DNA of 64,000 bases from Malus domestica. Its lineage: Eukaryota > Streptophyta > Magnoliopsida > Rosales > Rosaceae. The position numbers and the translations under genes were made by a program. Shown in pieces: positions 47,199 through 57,141 of the stretch. How positions within the stretch are numbered: position 1 is the first letter of the stretch; the number at the start of each line of letters is the position of its first letter. The notes under the pieces are model-generated. The model saw nothing but the letters and a program-made list of their open reading frames with translations. It was not told the DNA's origin and searched no databases. The stretch covers positions 1,991,501 through 2,055,500 of the forward strand of contig NC_091676.1 in NCBI RefSeq assembly GCF_042453785.1. The letters are read 5' to 3'.

Positions 47199-49802
47199 AT
47201 GTCAAAACCTGAAAGTGGAGATGATAGGGGTACTGAGGTAACCAAAACTTCGGTGCAAAGTGCTAGATTTGAGATCGAGAAATTTATTGGGACCAATAAT
47301 TTCGCTATGTGGCAGTGTGAAGTTAAGGACGTACTGATTCAACAAGGTTTGCTGGTTGTGCTTGGAGATATGTCGATAATGATGAAGAAGGAGGAATGGC
47401 AGCGGCTGAATGCACATGCATGTTCCACGATTAGGCTATGTCTTGGAAAAGCACAAAAATATGGTGTGATGAACATCTCATCAGCCAAAGAACTATGGGA
47501 TACATTGGAGGCGAAGTACTTGAAGAAGAGTGCAGAAAATAGACTTTATCTTAAGAGTAAACTGTATCGTTTCCAGTACAAGGAAGGAACCAAGATGATT
47601 GATCACCTTGAAGAGTTTAACAAGATGGTGGCTGAACTACTGAACCTGGAAGAGACGATCAAGGATGAAGATAAAGCATTGATTCTGATGAACTCTTTAC
47701 CTGAATCCTACGAGTCGTTTGTTACGACATGGATTTATGGTAGAGAAACCATTAAGTTTGATGAGATCTCAAGCGCAGTGATGAACCATGAAGTTCGGAA
47801 TCTAGATAGACAAGAGAGGAACAATTCCGAAGCACTACTGATAAGGGGAAGGTCAAAGGAAAGAAAATCTGCAACTAAGAAGAAAGGCAAGTCACGCTCA
47901 AGAGGTGCCTCAAGCAACAGGAGGTTTTTGGATAAAGATGAGTGCGCCTTCTGCCATGAGAAAGGGCACTGGAAAAAGGATTGTCCAAAAATCAAAGCCA
48001 AAAACAAGGAGAAAAAATATGAAGATTCAGAAGCAAATATTGTTGAAGCCAACGATGACGATTTCGTCTGTGCCCTAACAGCATCAGAAGGCATCGACTA
48101 TATGAATCAATGGGTGCTTGATACTGGATGCACCCATCATATGACGTCTCAACGTCATTGGCTTTCCTCGTTCAAAACCCTAAATGGAATGGTGTATATG
48201 GGGGATGATAACCCATGTGCCACGAAAGGAATTGGCAGTGTTAGGATCAAACACCATGATGGTGTAGTCCGAGAGCTACAAGGGGTACGATATGTTCCAG
48301 ATCTTAAGAAGAATTTAATCTCATTAGGCACTCTTGATTCTCAAGGTTGCAAATTCTATTCGGAAAATCAGACATTGAAAGTAGCCAGAGGAGCATTAGT
48401 GATCATGAAAGCACCTAGAAAGGGTTTGCTATATTTGTTAGAAGGCACCACTATTGAATCTCAGATGGCTATGGTAGCAGCAAGTGATCAATCAGATACA
48501 TCTTCTCTATGGCATATGAGGCTAGGACATGTGGGAAACAAGGCATTGCAAGGATTGATTAAACAAGGGGTCCTAGATGGAGCCAAAAGTGGGAAGATCG
48601 ATTTTTGTGAACACTGTATTCTTGGCAAACAAACAAAGGTAAGATTTGGAACTGCAATACATCAAACTGAGGGTATCCTGGATTATGTACACTCGGATGT
48701 TTGGGGACCTGCGAAGAATGAATCTCTGGGAGGAAAGAGATGGTTTGTGTCATTCATTGATGATTATTCACGTAGAGCATGGATTTATATGATGAAGCAT
48801 AAGCATGAGGTACTGGATATTTTCTTAGAATGGAAAAACACCGTCGAAAGGAAGACTGGAAAAAGGTTGAAAGTCTTAAGAAGTGATAATGGGGGAGAAT
48901 ATACGTCTGATCCCTTCTTTCAAATCTGCAAGCAGGAAGGTATCACACGACATTTTAGTGTTAGGGAAACTCCCCAACAGAACGGAATTGCAGAACGGTT
49001 AAATCGAACACTATTGGAAAAGGTCAGATGTATGTTGTCACAGGCAAAACTGCAAAAGCGTTTTTGGGCAGAAGCATTGAGTTATGCATGTCACATCTCT
49101 AATCGTCTTCCGTCTTCAGCTTTAAACGGAAAGACTCTAATGGAAGTATGGTCAGGCAAGATAGCTCAAGATTATGAAAGACTAAGGGTATTTGGATGTG
49201 ATGCTTATTACCATGTGAAAGAGAATAAACTGGACCCGAGAGCAAGGAAAGCTATCTTTCTAGGGTTTAATAGTGGCGTCAAGGGGTTCAGATTGTGGAG
49301 TACAGAACTCAAGAAGGTTGTCATAAGGAGAAATATGACGTTTAATGAAACCTATATGAAACTGAGAGAAGATAGAAAGGTTGTTCATGAGGTGGAGCTA
49401 TCAAAGGAACAAACTGAACAATCAAGTTTCGAAGATAAAATAGATAATGAAGATAAAAAATGTGACGATCAAGAAGAAGAGCAAGAAGAAGACAGTATGG
49501 TTGATAATGTCCAAGATCAAGAAGAATGTATTGCCAAGAGAAAAGGGAAAAGAGAGGTTGTGCTTCCTGCTAAGTTCCAAGATTGTGTTTCATGTATGGC
49601 ATACGCATTGCCAGTAATCGAAACAGATATCCCTACCAACTTTAAAGAAGCAGCAAGTAGTGAAGAATCATCGAAGTGGCATGAAGCTATGGATGATGAA
49701 ATGTTGTCACTAAAAAGAAACAAACTTGGGATCTGGTGGAGCTACCTAAGGGAAGGAAGGCCATTGGATGCAAATGGGTATATGCAAAGAAAGATGGAAT
49801 AA
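47199..49802 (+). CDS. Copia gag-protease-integrase frame (broken from RT)
   Basis: Begins with ATG at 47199 (MSKPESGDDRG). Gag domain: about the first 200 residues (FAMWQCEVKDVLIQQG, KELWDTLEAKYL). Zinc knuckle CAFCHEKGHWKKDC at 47943. Protease active site WVLDTGCTHHM at about 48111-48143. A GAG-pre-integrase region (LWHMRLGHVG) and integrase (HSDVWGP, IDDYSRRAW, RSDNGGEY, ETPQQNGIAE) with the D-D-E set intact. It reads on as a Copia integrase C-terminus until a frame change near 49722, after which about 27 unrelated residues precede a stop. One base appears to be missing in the short A-run there. Otherwise the frame is intact, which fits a recent element. Confidence 0.9.
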   Translation: MSKPESGDDRGTEVTKTSVQSARFEIEKFIGTNNFAMWQCEVKDVLIQQGLLVVLGDMSIMMKKEEWQRLNAHACSTIRLCLGKAQKYGVMNISSAKELWDTLEAKYLKKSAENRLYLKSKLYRFQYKEGTKMIDHLEEFNKMVAELLNLEETIKDEDKALILMNSLPESYESFVTTWIYGRETIKFDEISSAVMNHEVRNLDRQERNNSEALLIRGRSKERKSATKKKGKSRSRGASSNRRFLDKDECAFCHEKGHWKKDCPKIKAKNKEKKYEDSEANIVEANDDDFVCALTASEGIDYMNQWVLDTGCTHHMTSQRHWLSSFKTLNGMVYMGDDNPCATKGIGSVRIKHHDGVVRELQGVRYVPDLKKNLISLGTLDSQGCKFYSENQTLKVARGALVIMKAPRKGLLYLLEGTTIESQMAMVAASDQSDTSSLWHMRLGHVGNKALQGLIKQGVLDGAKSGKIDFCEHCILGKQTKVRFGTAIHQTEGILDYVHSDVWGPAKNESLGGKRWFVSFIDDYSRRAWIYMMKHKHEVLDIFLEWKNTVERKTGKRLKVLRSDNGGEYTSDPFFQICKQEGITRHFSVRETPQQNGIAERLNRTLLEKVRCMLSQAKLQKRFWAEALSYACHISNRLPSSALNGKTLMEVWSGKIAQDYERLRVFGCDAYYHVKENKLDPRARKAIFLGFNSGVKGFRLWSTELKKVVIRRNMTFNETYMKLREDRKVVHEVELSKEQTEQSSFEDKIDNEDKKCDDQEEEQEEDSMVDNVQDQEECIAKRKGKREVVLPAKFQDCVSCMAYALPVIETDIPTNFKEAASSEESSKWHEAMDDEMLSLKRNKLGIWWSYLREGRPLDANGYMQRKME

Positions 49803-51205
49803 ATAATGCAAGCCCGGTAAGATTTAAAGCCAGATTAGTAGCAAAAGGCTACGCTCAAAAGGAAGGTATAGATTATAATGAAATCTTCTCTCCAGTGGTA
49901 AAACATTCATCCATTCGAATTCTACTTGCACTGGTAGCGCAGTTTGATCTCGAGTTAGTACAAATGGACGTAAAAACTGCTTTTCTGCATGGAAATCTAT
50001 CTGAAGAAATTTACATAAGTCAACCTGAAGGATACGAAGAGAAAGGAAAGGAGAATCTGGTATGCAAGCTCAACAAATCTCTATATGGTTTAAAGCAATC
50101 ACCGAGGCAATGGTACTTGAGATTCGATAAGGTTATGAAGGATTTTGGCTACACCAGGAGCCAATACGATCACTGCGTGTATCACAAGAAAGCAAGGGGA
50201 GGTACATATGTTTATTTACTGATTTATGTGGATGATATGCTTATTGCCTCCAGTGATAAAACTGAGATCTCAAAGCTCAAAACTCAGATGCAAAATGAGT
50301 TTGAAATGAAAGACCTCGACGAAGCAAAGAAGATTTTGGGGATGGAAATCACACGGGACAGAAAGAAAGGACATGTATGTTTATTGCAGAAACAATATTT
50401 GGAAAAGTTGCTACACAAGTTTGGCATCCTAGATGAAACCAAACCTGTAAGTACACCTCTAGCCCCTCATTTTAAGTTGAGCACGAAGCTATGCCCTAAG
50501 TGTGATGAAGAAAGAACTAAGATGCAGGATGTTCCTTATTCCAGTTTGGTTGGAGGGTTGATGTATGCCATGGTGTGTACTCGGCCTGATATTGCTCATG
50601 CAGTGGGATTAGTGAGTAGGTTTATGCATAATCCTGGTAAAATGCATTGGGAAGCTGCTAAATGGATACTAAGATACTTGCATGGAACAAGGAACACCAG
50701 AATCTGTTTTGAGCGAAATGATAGAGGAATCGGGAAGTTCTCTACTGGCTATGTAGATTCTGATTTTGCTTCTGACTTAGACAAACGACGATCTACCACA
50801 GGGTATGTGTTTACCATGGCTAATGGTCCTATATGTTGGAGGTCAATACTACAACCAACCGTTGCTCTATCAACCACGGAAGCTGAATATATGGCAATGG
50901 CTGAAGCTATCAAGGAGGCTATTTGGACACTTGGTTTACTATCAGATTTGGGAATAGAGCAGCGCAAGATGGACGTCCATTGTGATAGTCAAAGTGCCAT
51001 TTACTTGGCTAAGTATCAAGTGCATCATGCAAGGACCAAGCATATTGATGTGAGATATCATTTTGTTCGGGAAATTATAGCTGAAGGTGAAATTCTTGTA
51101 AAGAAAATTGCTTCGGCTGATAACCCTGCAGATATGTTAACAAAGGTAGTTGGTGCATCAAAATTCAACCATTGTCTGGATTTAGTGCATGTGAGAAAGA
51201 TTTAA
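49736..51205 (+). CDS. Copia reverse transcriptase-RNase H frame
   Basis: Continues the polyprotein in another frame. RT motifs: KARLVAKGYAQKEGIDY, VQMDVKTAFLHGNL, SLYGLKQSPRQWY and the catalytic YVDDMLIA. RNase H: TGYVDSDFASDLDKRRSTTG, STTEAEYMA, DSQSAI and HIDVRYHFVRE. The first residues have no ATG of their own; translation would rely on the upstream frame, so in this copy the RT is not expected to be made from the gag start. All catalytic aspartates that I can see are present. Confidence 0.9.
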   Translation: MELPKGRKAIGCKWVYAKKDGINNASPVRFKARLVAKGYAQKEGIDYNEIFSPVVKHSSIRILLALVAQFDLELVQMDVKTAFLHGNLSEEIYISQPEGYEEKGKENLVCKLNKSLYGLKQSPRQWYLRFDKVMKDFGYTRSQYDHCVYHKKARGGTYVYLLIYVDDMLIASSDKTEISKLKTQMQNEFEMKDLDEAKKILGMEITRDRKKGHVCLLQKQYLEKLLHKFGILDETKPVSTPLAPHFKLSTKLCPKCDEERTKMQDVPYSSLVGGLMYAMVCTRPDIAHAVGLVSRFMHNPGKMHWEAAKWILRYLHGTRNTRICFERNDRGIGKFSTGYVDSDFASDLDKRRSTTGYVFTMANGPICWRSILQPTVALSTTEAEYMAMAEAIKEAIWTLGLLSDLGIEQRKMDVHCDSQSAIYLAKYQVHHARTKHIDVRYHFVREIIAEGEILVKKIASADNPADMLTKVVGASKFNHCLDLVHVRKI

Positions 51206-51273
51206 TACTTGGAAATGGTGGAGCAGTGGAAGCAGATGAAGTCTCTAGATGGATTTCTTACCAAGGTGGAGTT

Positions 51274-52048
51274 TGTTGAAGATTGGTATAGAATCCAAGA
51301 AAGGGTTCCTAGCTGAGATAGGAGTCCTAATTGTAATAGGTATGGGAAACTTGGACGCAAGTTTTCAAATAGGTTTAGGATTCCAACTTAGTTTAGGATT
51401 ATGTTTGTAACTAGTATATAAAAGAAGGCCAAATTGGATTATTCATCCCCGTGGTCATAGGAAACTTGCATGATGACCCCCGTGGTGAAAAAACTAGGAA
51501 TTAAACCCCTGTGTTCAAGAATATTAGCAAATTTATTCCAAAAGTAAGATTTCTGTTAAATGATTGTTAAAAGTATGGGTAAAACTGTATTTTCAGTTCC
51601 AATTGATATTTAAAATAAATAATTTTTTTTATAACAATTAACAAAAAAAATAAGCATTTTTTAAATTAAAAAAAAGCCACAATTCAATGTCAATTGGAAT
51701 TGAAAATACAGTTTTACCCCAACTTTTAACAGTCCTTTAACAAAAATCTTACTTTTGGACTAAATTTGCTAACATTCTAGACCACAGGGGTTTAATTCCT
51801 AGTTTTTTCACCACGGGGGTCATCATGCAAGTGTCCTATGACCACGGGGATGAACAATCCAATTTAGCCATAAAAGAACCTTAACGTTAGGGTGAGGATA
51901 GTGGAATATAGTACGAGAGACTTATGTGGCAAGAAACAAGTTGTGTGAGTTTGAGTTTCTTGTAATAATTTATAAATCAATAAAGTAAGCTTCCATTGTT
52001 CATTTTTGGGTGATTGTTTTGGTTTGATCGAAGAGGAGTTTTACAACA
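51274..52048 (+). repeat. 3' LTR split by a nested foldback MITE
   Basis: LTR sequence 51274-51426 and 51870-52048 together equals the 5' LTR apart from one base and the duplicated ATAAAAGAA. The interruption falls immediately after the LTR TATA box. Confidence 0.93.
51427..51869. mobile_element. 443-bp foldback MITE nested in the Copia 3' LTR
   Basis: Arms of about 184 bp are inverted with roughly 90 percent identity by eye: left GGCCAAATTGGATTATTCAT, right (reverse complement) GGCTAAATTGGATTGTTCAT, both continuing with CCCCGTGGTCATAGGA and ACTAGGAATTAAACCCCTGT. The loop is about 75 bp, AT-rich. ATAAAAGAA flanks it at 51418-51426 and 51870-51878, and the intact 5' LTR shows this sequence once. 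The 9-bp duplication fits Mutator-type transposition. Non-coding. Confidence 0.95.
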
Positions 52049-52053
52049 TAGAC

Positions 52054-52470
52054 CGGGTTCTCATAAAATCTGAAACTTAATGCATTAATTATTGTACTGA
52101 CGTGAGATCAAATAGTATACAAAGACAAAGAAACTCGTTTCTGTACGAAATAATATAAACAATCACATGGTGAAGCTAGCTCTTACATATGATTCACGTT
52201 TGCAAATCCACATTGTATTATTATTATTTCTAACACAGTTGTCATTCATGCATGTTATCTAAAATTTCCCAGCGGGCCACCGCCAGTACTAAGTCACGGA
52301 TAACGGGATAAGCACCTCCACCTTCAATATCTACCTTTCAACTCATCATATAGAATAATATATTTTCTCTCTTTTAATGATTATTAGGTTTTTCTTGTAT
52401 TTGAATTGAGACAATATTTTAGTGCTCGTGGACCCATTTACGATGAATCAAAACATTGGATTCTGAAATC
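52054..52470. other. Intergenic, nothing recognised
   Basis: Flank of the Copia insertion; no gene seen. Confidence 0.4.
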
Positions 52471-52475
52471 ATAGG

Positions 52476-52664
52476 TTAAGGTTTTCTGAAATAACAGACA
52501 GGATTCTCTTTGGGTCTTTATTTTTTTTTCGAGGATTCTAGAGATTCATGAATTGTATCCGTTTATCATGCATTGTACGATCAATTTTTGTCAAGTACTG
52601 GTTGTGCTCACAAAGAGAATCCTGTGAGAATCCTAGAATCCGGATTCTTGAATCACAACCTTAA
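52476..52664. mobile_element. MITE candidate (about 190 bp)
   Basis: Outer ends TTAAGGTT and AACCTTAA are inverted, and inner ACAGGATTCTCTTTG (52497-52511) is inverted at CAAAGAGAATCCTGT (52611-52625). Additional GATTCT/AGAATC motifs support a foldback. No clear target duplication. Confidence 0.5.
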
Positions 52665-53435
52665 ATCCCTTTATCTTGCATCAACTACAAAGTTATTTGC
52701 ATTGATTATGGTTTTCTAGAAAGTCGAGCTTGTTTGAGACTACTACTATAACGGATAAAAATAGTTTTTTGACAACCAAAATCATTCATTGTATTTGGCA
52801 GAAAAATCCAATAGTACTTTTATGCCACAAAAGTGTTTTTATCGAGAAGCATGCAAAATTTCATTTTTATAGTTGATGGGCAAAATTACATTTTGCAAAG
52901 TCTCCAATGCTTTTTTATTATTTATAAAATTATGTGAGTCAAAATTTAATAATAAAATAATCAACAAGTGAAGAAAAATAAAGACATCTATGGACCTAGC
53001 ATTAAAATAAAACAAACAAACAAAAAATTTGACACCATCCTCAAATTTGGCAGCAAAGTGGAAAATATCGATCCAAGTAGGATTTTGACATCTCATTTGA
53101 AATAAAAATACTACTCTTTTTTGTCATAATATTATGCGTATAATTTTTTATATCTCCTTTGAAAATGCTCTTACCAGCACAAGGAAAAGTCCATGCACAA
53201 TCTATGATCCTTGCAGACTGCCCTTTTCGACAAAAGATGAACAATATTTACTCTGTCAAGGCAGCTTCTAGATTTGAACCTCTCAAGAGTCAAGACTCCT
53301 GTTGTAAACTGTAACATAAAAATCAAAACTCGCAAAACACTTCAAACTTGTACTTTCTGCTCTGTATTGTCAATAACCCCAGTTTTGAACGGCAGGTGGG
53401 GGTGGAGAGAGTTGTCCCAATTTTTTTAGGACAGG
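52665..53435. other. Intergenic, nothing recognised
   Basis: AT-rich, no supported gene. Confidence 0.4.
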
Positions 53436-53436
53436 T

Positions 53437-53572
53437 ATTAAGATAAGAACAAGGATAGTACCAACAGATTCTATGGTCATCGTGCAACTAATGTATACGA
53501 AGATAAGAACAAGGACAGTACCAACAGATAAGAACAAGGACAGTACCAACAGATTCTATGGTCATCGTTCAA
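53437..53572. repeat. Minisatellite, GATAAGAACAAGGACAGTACC units
   Basis: AGATAAGAACAAGGAYAGTA plus CCAACAG occurs three times (about 53441, 53500 and 53525). AGATTCTATGGTCATCGT follows the first and third. The pattern implies two rounds of duplication. Confidence 0.75.
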
Positions 53573-54056
53573 CTATATGTATATTTGTATACAACAAACA
53601 GATATATCTATATATGTATATGGATATCAGCATTCACATCAAAATTCAGTACAAAATTTGTTCACCACCAGTTGATTTAATTTACTTCTGATCAAGATCT
53701 AAAACGTACCGAAACAAATGCGAGACAACCATTGACTTGTAGTTTCACGTTCCATCAACATTTAGGTTGACGAATTGGTATTCGGTGCTGCCTATCCACG
53801 TCGAAAGGCGCTTAATTCGTGACCAGATGATTCACCTGGTTAAAAGTCAATAGGGGATTCAACAAGCCACCAAGCTGCATCCGTTCCACCTACTGAAAAA
53901 TCATCAACATCTTTACGAGAACAGCAGGTTGAATCTTCAACCATTAATCCAACGTGATAAAATTCTCAAGTGTTGAACGATGATATTTCAAATTTTGAAT
54001 GGTTAAAGCCTAAAAAATTAGTTGGAAAGGGAAATGTAACTACTTTAATCAGCCGA

Positions 54057-56939
54057 TTACTGTGGCATTTTAATGGCATAACCATTGGCAGGCGACAGAG
54101 AAGTTTGTTGAAGATTCTTAATCCTATTTCTTCGTAGAGAATGCGGATTTACTCCAGCCTTGTGTGCTGCAATGACACCAATTGCTTCCCAATAGTTTGA
54201 GACATTGACCTGCAGGAAAAGTTCCATTTAGCTCAGAAACATAAAGCCCATGAGTTGAAGCAAGGCCATTTTCCTACTGGGTACGTATGTTCAGAACAAA
54301 TGAATAATGATATCTACAGATCACTACACCATAAATTAGAACAAGAGACATGGAAATTCTTCCATCCCAGAAGTTACTCCCAAGTCCCAACAACCAAAGG
54401 GGGAAAAATGAGAAGACGGGATGTGCACACATTTGATTGCACATTTGGATACATACCGCTTCAATCCCAAATTTATCTGGTGTATCATCAAGGACTGTTA
54501 CATTTTCCTCCACAGCAATTATAAGTGGCTGTAATCAAATTAGAATTAGTATCACAGGGAAAAAGTAACCATATGATATCAGTCAAATCTGCTTTTGATA
54601 CGTGCAAAAGGCAAAACATCCTCAGTTTCCAAGATTATACCTTGTTTCTTTTGCTTCGTGCAAAAGCAAGAGCGCCATGTCCTCCAAAAGCATCTATAGG
54701 AAGGATGACGCTATCAACATCACTAGCAAGTATGCAACCATTCTCCGACTCAGAGTTCTTTACCAAGTACTGTGGTGCATTACTAAGCCCAGCAAGCACA
54801 CATGGCAAGAATGTGTACCCCAACTGTTTGCACATAGACAAAGAGAGAACAAAGAAATCACCTTCCAGAAGAGCACCGATATCATATTCTATCATTTCTA
54901 CTCTTTTTTTCCAATGTTCCAATGTTCCATACGAGTATTATCTCCTAACGCTCATAGACCGGCCATCGAGACTTTGAGTTATGCAAAAATTTACTGACCT
55001 CCTCAGCAGCTGATTTTGGGCATAGAGATGGGGTCATGGGAAGGGGTGATAAAGCAGGAGCATGTGCACAAGGAATTTGGAACTCCTTCACCACTAGATG
55101 GCTTATAACTGCCTCAACCCCTGCCAATAGATCAATTCCCTGTAAGGTACAAAGTGAAATGAGATGTGGACATTATACAAATAAACAGTATGCCTTCAGT
55201 CTTGCTGCTGAAGGTAATGTCTGAAGTAGAGTGTAATATCAAACAAACCAAAACGTTCGTATGTAATCATTAATATCACCTCATTCCCTATATTAATCAT
55301 GGTCCTGATTAGTTTTGAACTGTAAATTGATGTTTATGGTTGTGCGTGGCTATGTGATAACCACAAATACTAGAGAGCGATGCCTGTACAACACATGATG
55401 CGTCTAAGTAGTTTCAATTCCTATTATTACACTTGTATCCTGAATTGCACGTTAGTATAGAAGGGTGAAATGGGAGGGAGAAGGAGAAAAAATATTAGCA
55501 GCGTCGGCATCTTCCCTATTTTCAATGTTATATAAAACCGGACCACTACCCAAAAATGAAATTTGGAAACTTATTGTTCAGGGTCATGTTCAACGGACTC
55601 ATTGTAACAAAATTAAGTAAACCAAGTGTAATAAGCAATTGGCTCGCTTCAACTTATTGCATAATAAAATTGTAGTCGAGAGTTCAACAATTCAGGAAAG
55701 TTTACACGTAAAAATACAGAACATGCATTATATTGTTGTTAAAATTTAACGTACCATCCCTTGTCGATAATCGTCTGTGTCTTGAACATCATCATCGTCA
55801 GGGAAGCGTCCAACAACTGCAACAGCATTTACTTGCGAGCGTTTAACTAAAGCCTGCACAGCCCTCAATAGTGAATCAGGGTGCTTAATCCTCCCTGTTG
55901 ATTGCCCAGTTTTTGGATCAACCCACTTCTCTACCTGTAAAACTTGTCCCATTCAATCTCGTGCAGTCACAATTATTGAGATGAAAACACATGCTTGGCA
56001 GCAAAGAAAAGTGAAGCTGGTAACAACCAAATCTCTTTTCAATTGCCGAGTTTTCAAGCGCTTTCTTCGAATGAGATTGAAACTTGAAAGGCATACATAA
56101 TGTGCAATTAACGATCAAAAACCTAATAACCAGATAAACGCAATACAAAATCAAATCCAAGTTTCAACAGCTAAATTAGTACCTGCAATGGAGTGTCAGT
56201 GACAACATATTCAACAACAGGCAAGCCAAGGGAAGCCCTCGCAGCATCCGCCACTTGCAAATGGCGAACACGAAGCTCCTCCTCGATGCCACAATCAAGA
56301 ACCAAACCCACCTGCTTCACAAATCAAACACTATGTAAAATAAACCTATAAAATGTGTCGAGAAAATTAAATTTCAATTTCCGAAATTACCTTGTTTTGG
56401 TGAACAGGCATGAGGCCCCATAGGCCTTCAGCAAAGCGGTCAAGGGCATAGCCTTCGACGTACAATGCATTCGGCATTGGCCAGTAGAGCATCGCCGCAT
56501 TCAGCACCTGCCCCGACGGTCAACGTTAGTCAACGTAACAGTGGCAGACTCGCAGACTGCCAAATTAGGGACTTCAAAACGCTGAATTGAAAGTTTAAAA
56601 TACGTACGTTGGGGTGAGCGATGAGGCAATCGACGACGGAGGAGAGAGTGCGGGCGACGGGCAGGGCGTCGCCGGCGTATCCGCCGATGGCGGCTCCAAT
56701 CCCGGTGGGGACTATCATTACGCTCGTGTAGTCTCTCTTAATCACCGTATCCAAACAGAGCAACAATTTTAGTTTTAATTCAAATAAATGGGAGGAGTGT
56801 TTGGTGGTAATTAACTGACCTTGAAGGAGTGCCGGGAATTGAAGCATGAGATGCTTGGTGAAGCGGACGGTCGGGATTTGTTGAAGCGTCGGTTTTGGAC
56901 GGGCAAGGAGAGGAACGGACGGCTCAGAATTACTGTCAT
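54057..56939 (-). CDS. DUF3326 protein with predicted plastid transit peptide, 407 aa, 9 exons
   Basis: Function unknown; the family is shared by cyanobacteria and plants (recollection), so a plastid role is likely. Exons on the minus strand: 56939-56820, 56736-56608, 56507-56391, 56311-56183, 55934-55755, 55139-54999, 54823-54641, 54528-54457, 54209-54057. All are multiples of three, and all introns are GT-AG and phase 0. Exon 1 (40 residues) is Ser/Arg-rich with no acidic residue (MTVILSRPFLSLPVQNRRFN), typical of a chloroplast leader. The core starts VMIVPTGIGAAIGGYAGDAL and includes LIAHPNVLNAAMLYWP, NALYVEGYALDRFAEG, NKVGLVLDCGIEEELR, ADAARASLGLPV and PIDAFGGHGALAFARS. Exon 2 acceptor (TTAAG at 56737-56741) has a poor pyrimidine tract and is the least certain junction. 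Intron 5 is the longest (615 bp). Confidence 0.85.
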
Positions 56940-57141
56940 CTCGTTTCCCCCCGTCGACGGAACTCGGAGGCAGCCCTGTTATCCCATTTCACGCTGTTCC
57001 TGACTGGCCGTGATTGGACCAGTAAACGGTTCGGGTTTGGATCGGGTTCAATCCGACCCGTTAAGTTAACTAATCATCCGAATTCGATCCGTTAAGCTAA
57101 TGGATCACCCGTTAACAATTATTATTATTTTTATTTTTTTT

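Larger units (their letters stand above)
46834..52048 (+). mobile_element. Full-length young Copia retrotransposon (Tnt1/Tork-like) with nested MITE
   Basis: LTRs at 46834-47156 and 51274-52048; the right one is interrupted by a 443-bp element plus its 9-bp duplication. TAGAC flanks the whole element at 46829-46833 and 52049-52053. Outside the inserted MITE the two 323-bp LTRs differ at one base (C/A near 47076 and 51968). The primer-binding site TGGTATCAAGAGCC begins at 47159 and a purine-rich CCAAGGTGGAG precedes the right LTR. Order gag, protease, integrase, reverse transcriptase, RNase H is Copia. Near-identical LTRs mean a recent insertion. One frame break in pol (near 49722) separates the two reading frames. 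Confidence 0.95.

Noticed and set aside
54255..55224. Plus-strand frames across the DUF3326 gene
   Set aside because: They cross exons and introns of a well-supported minus-strand gene and have no family similarity that I can see.
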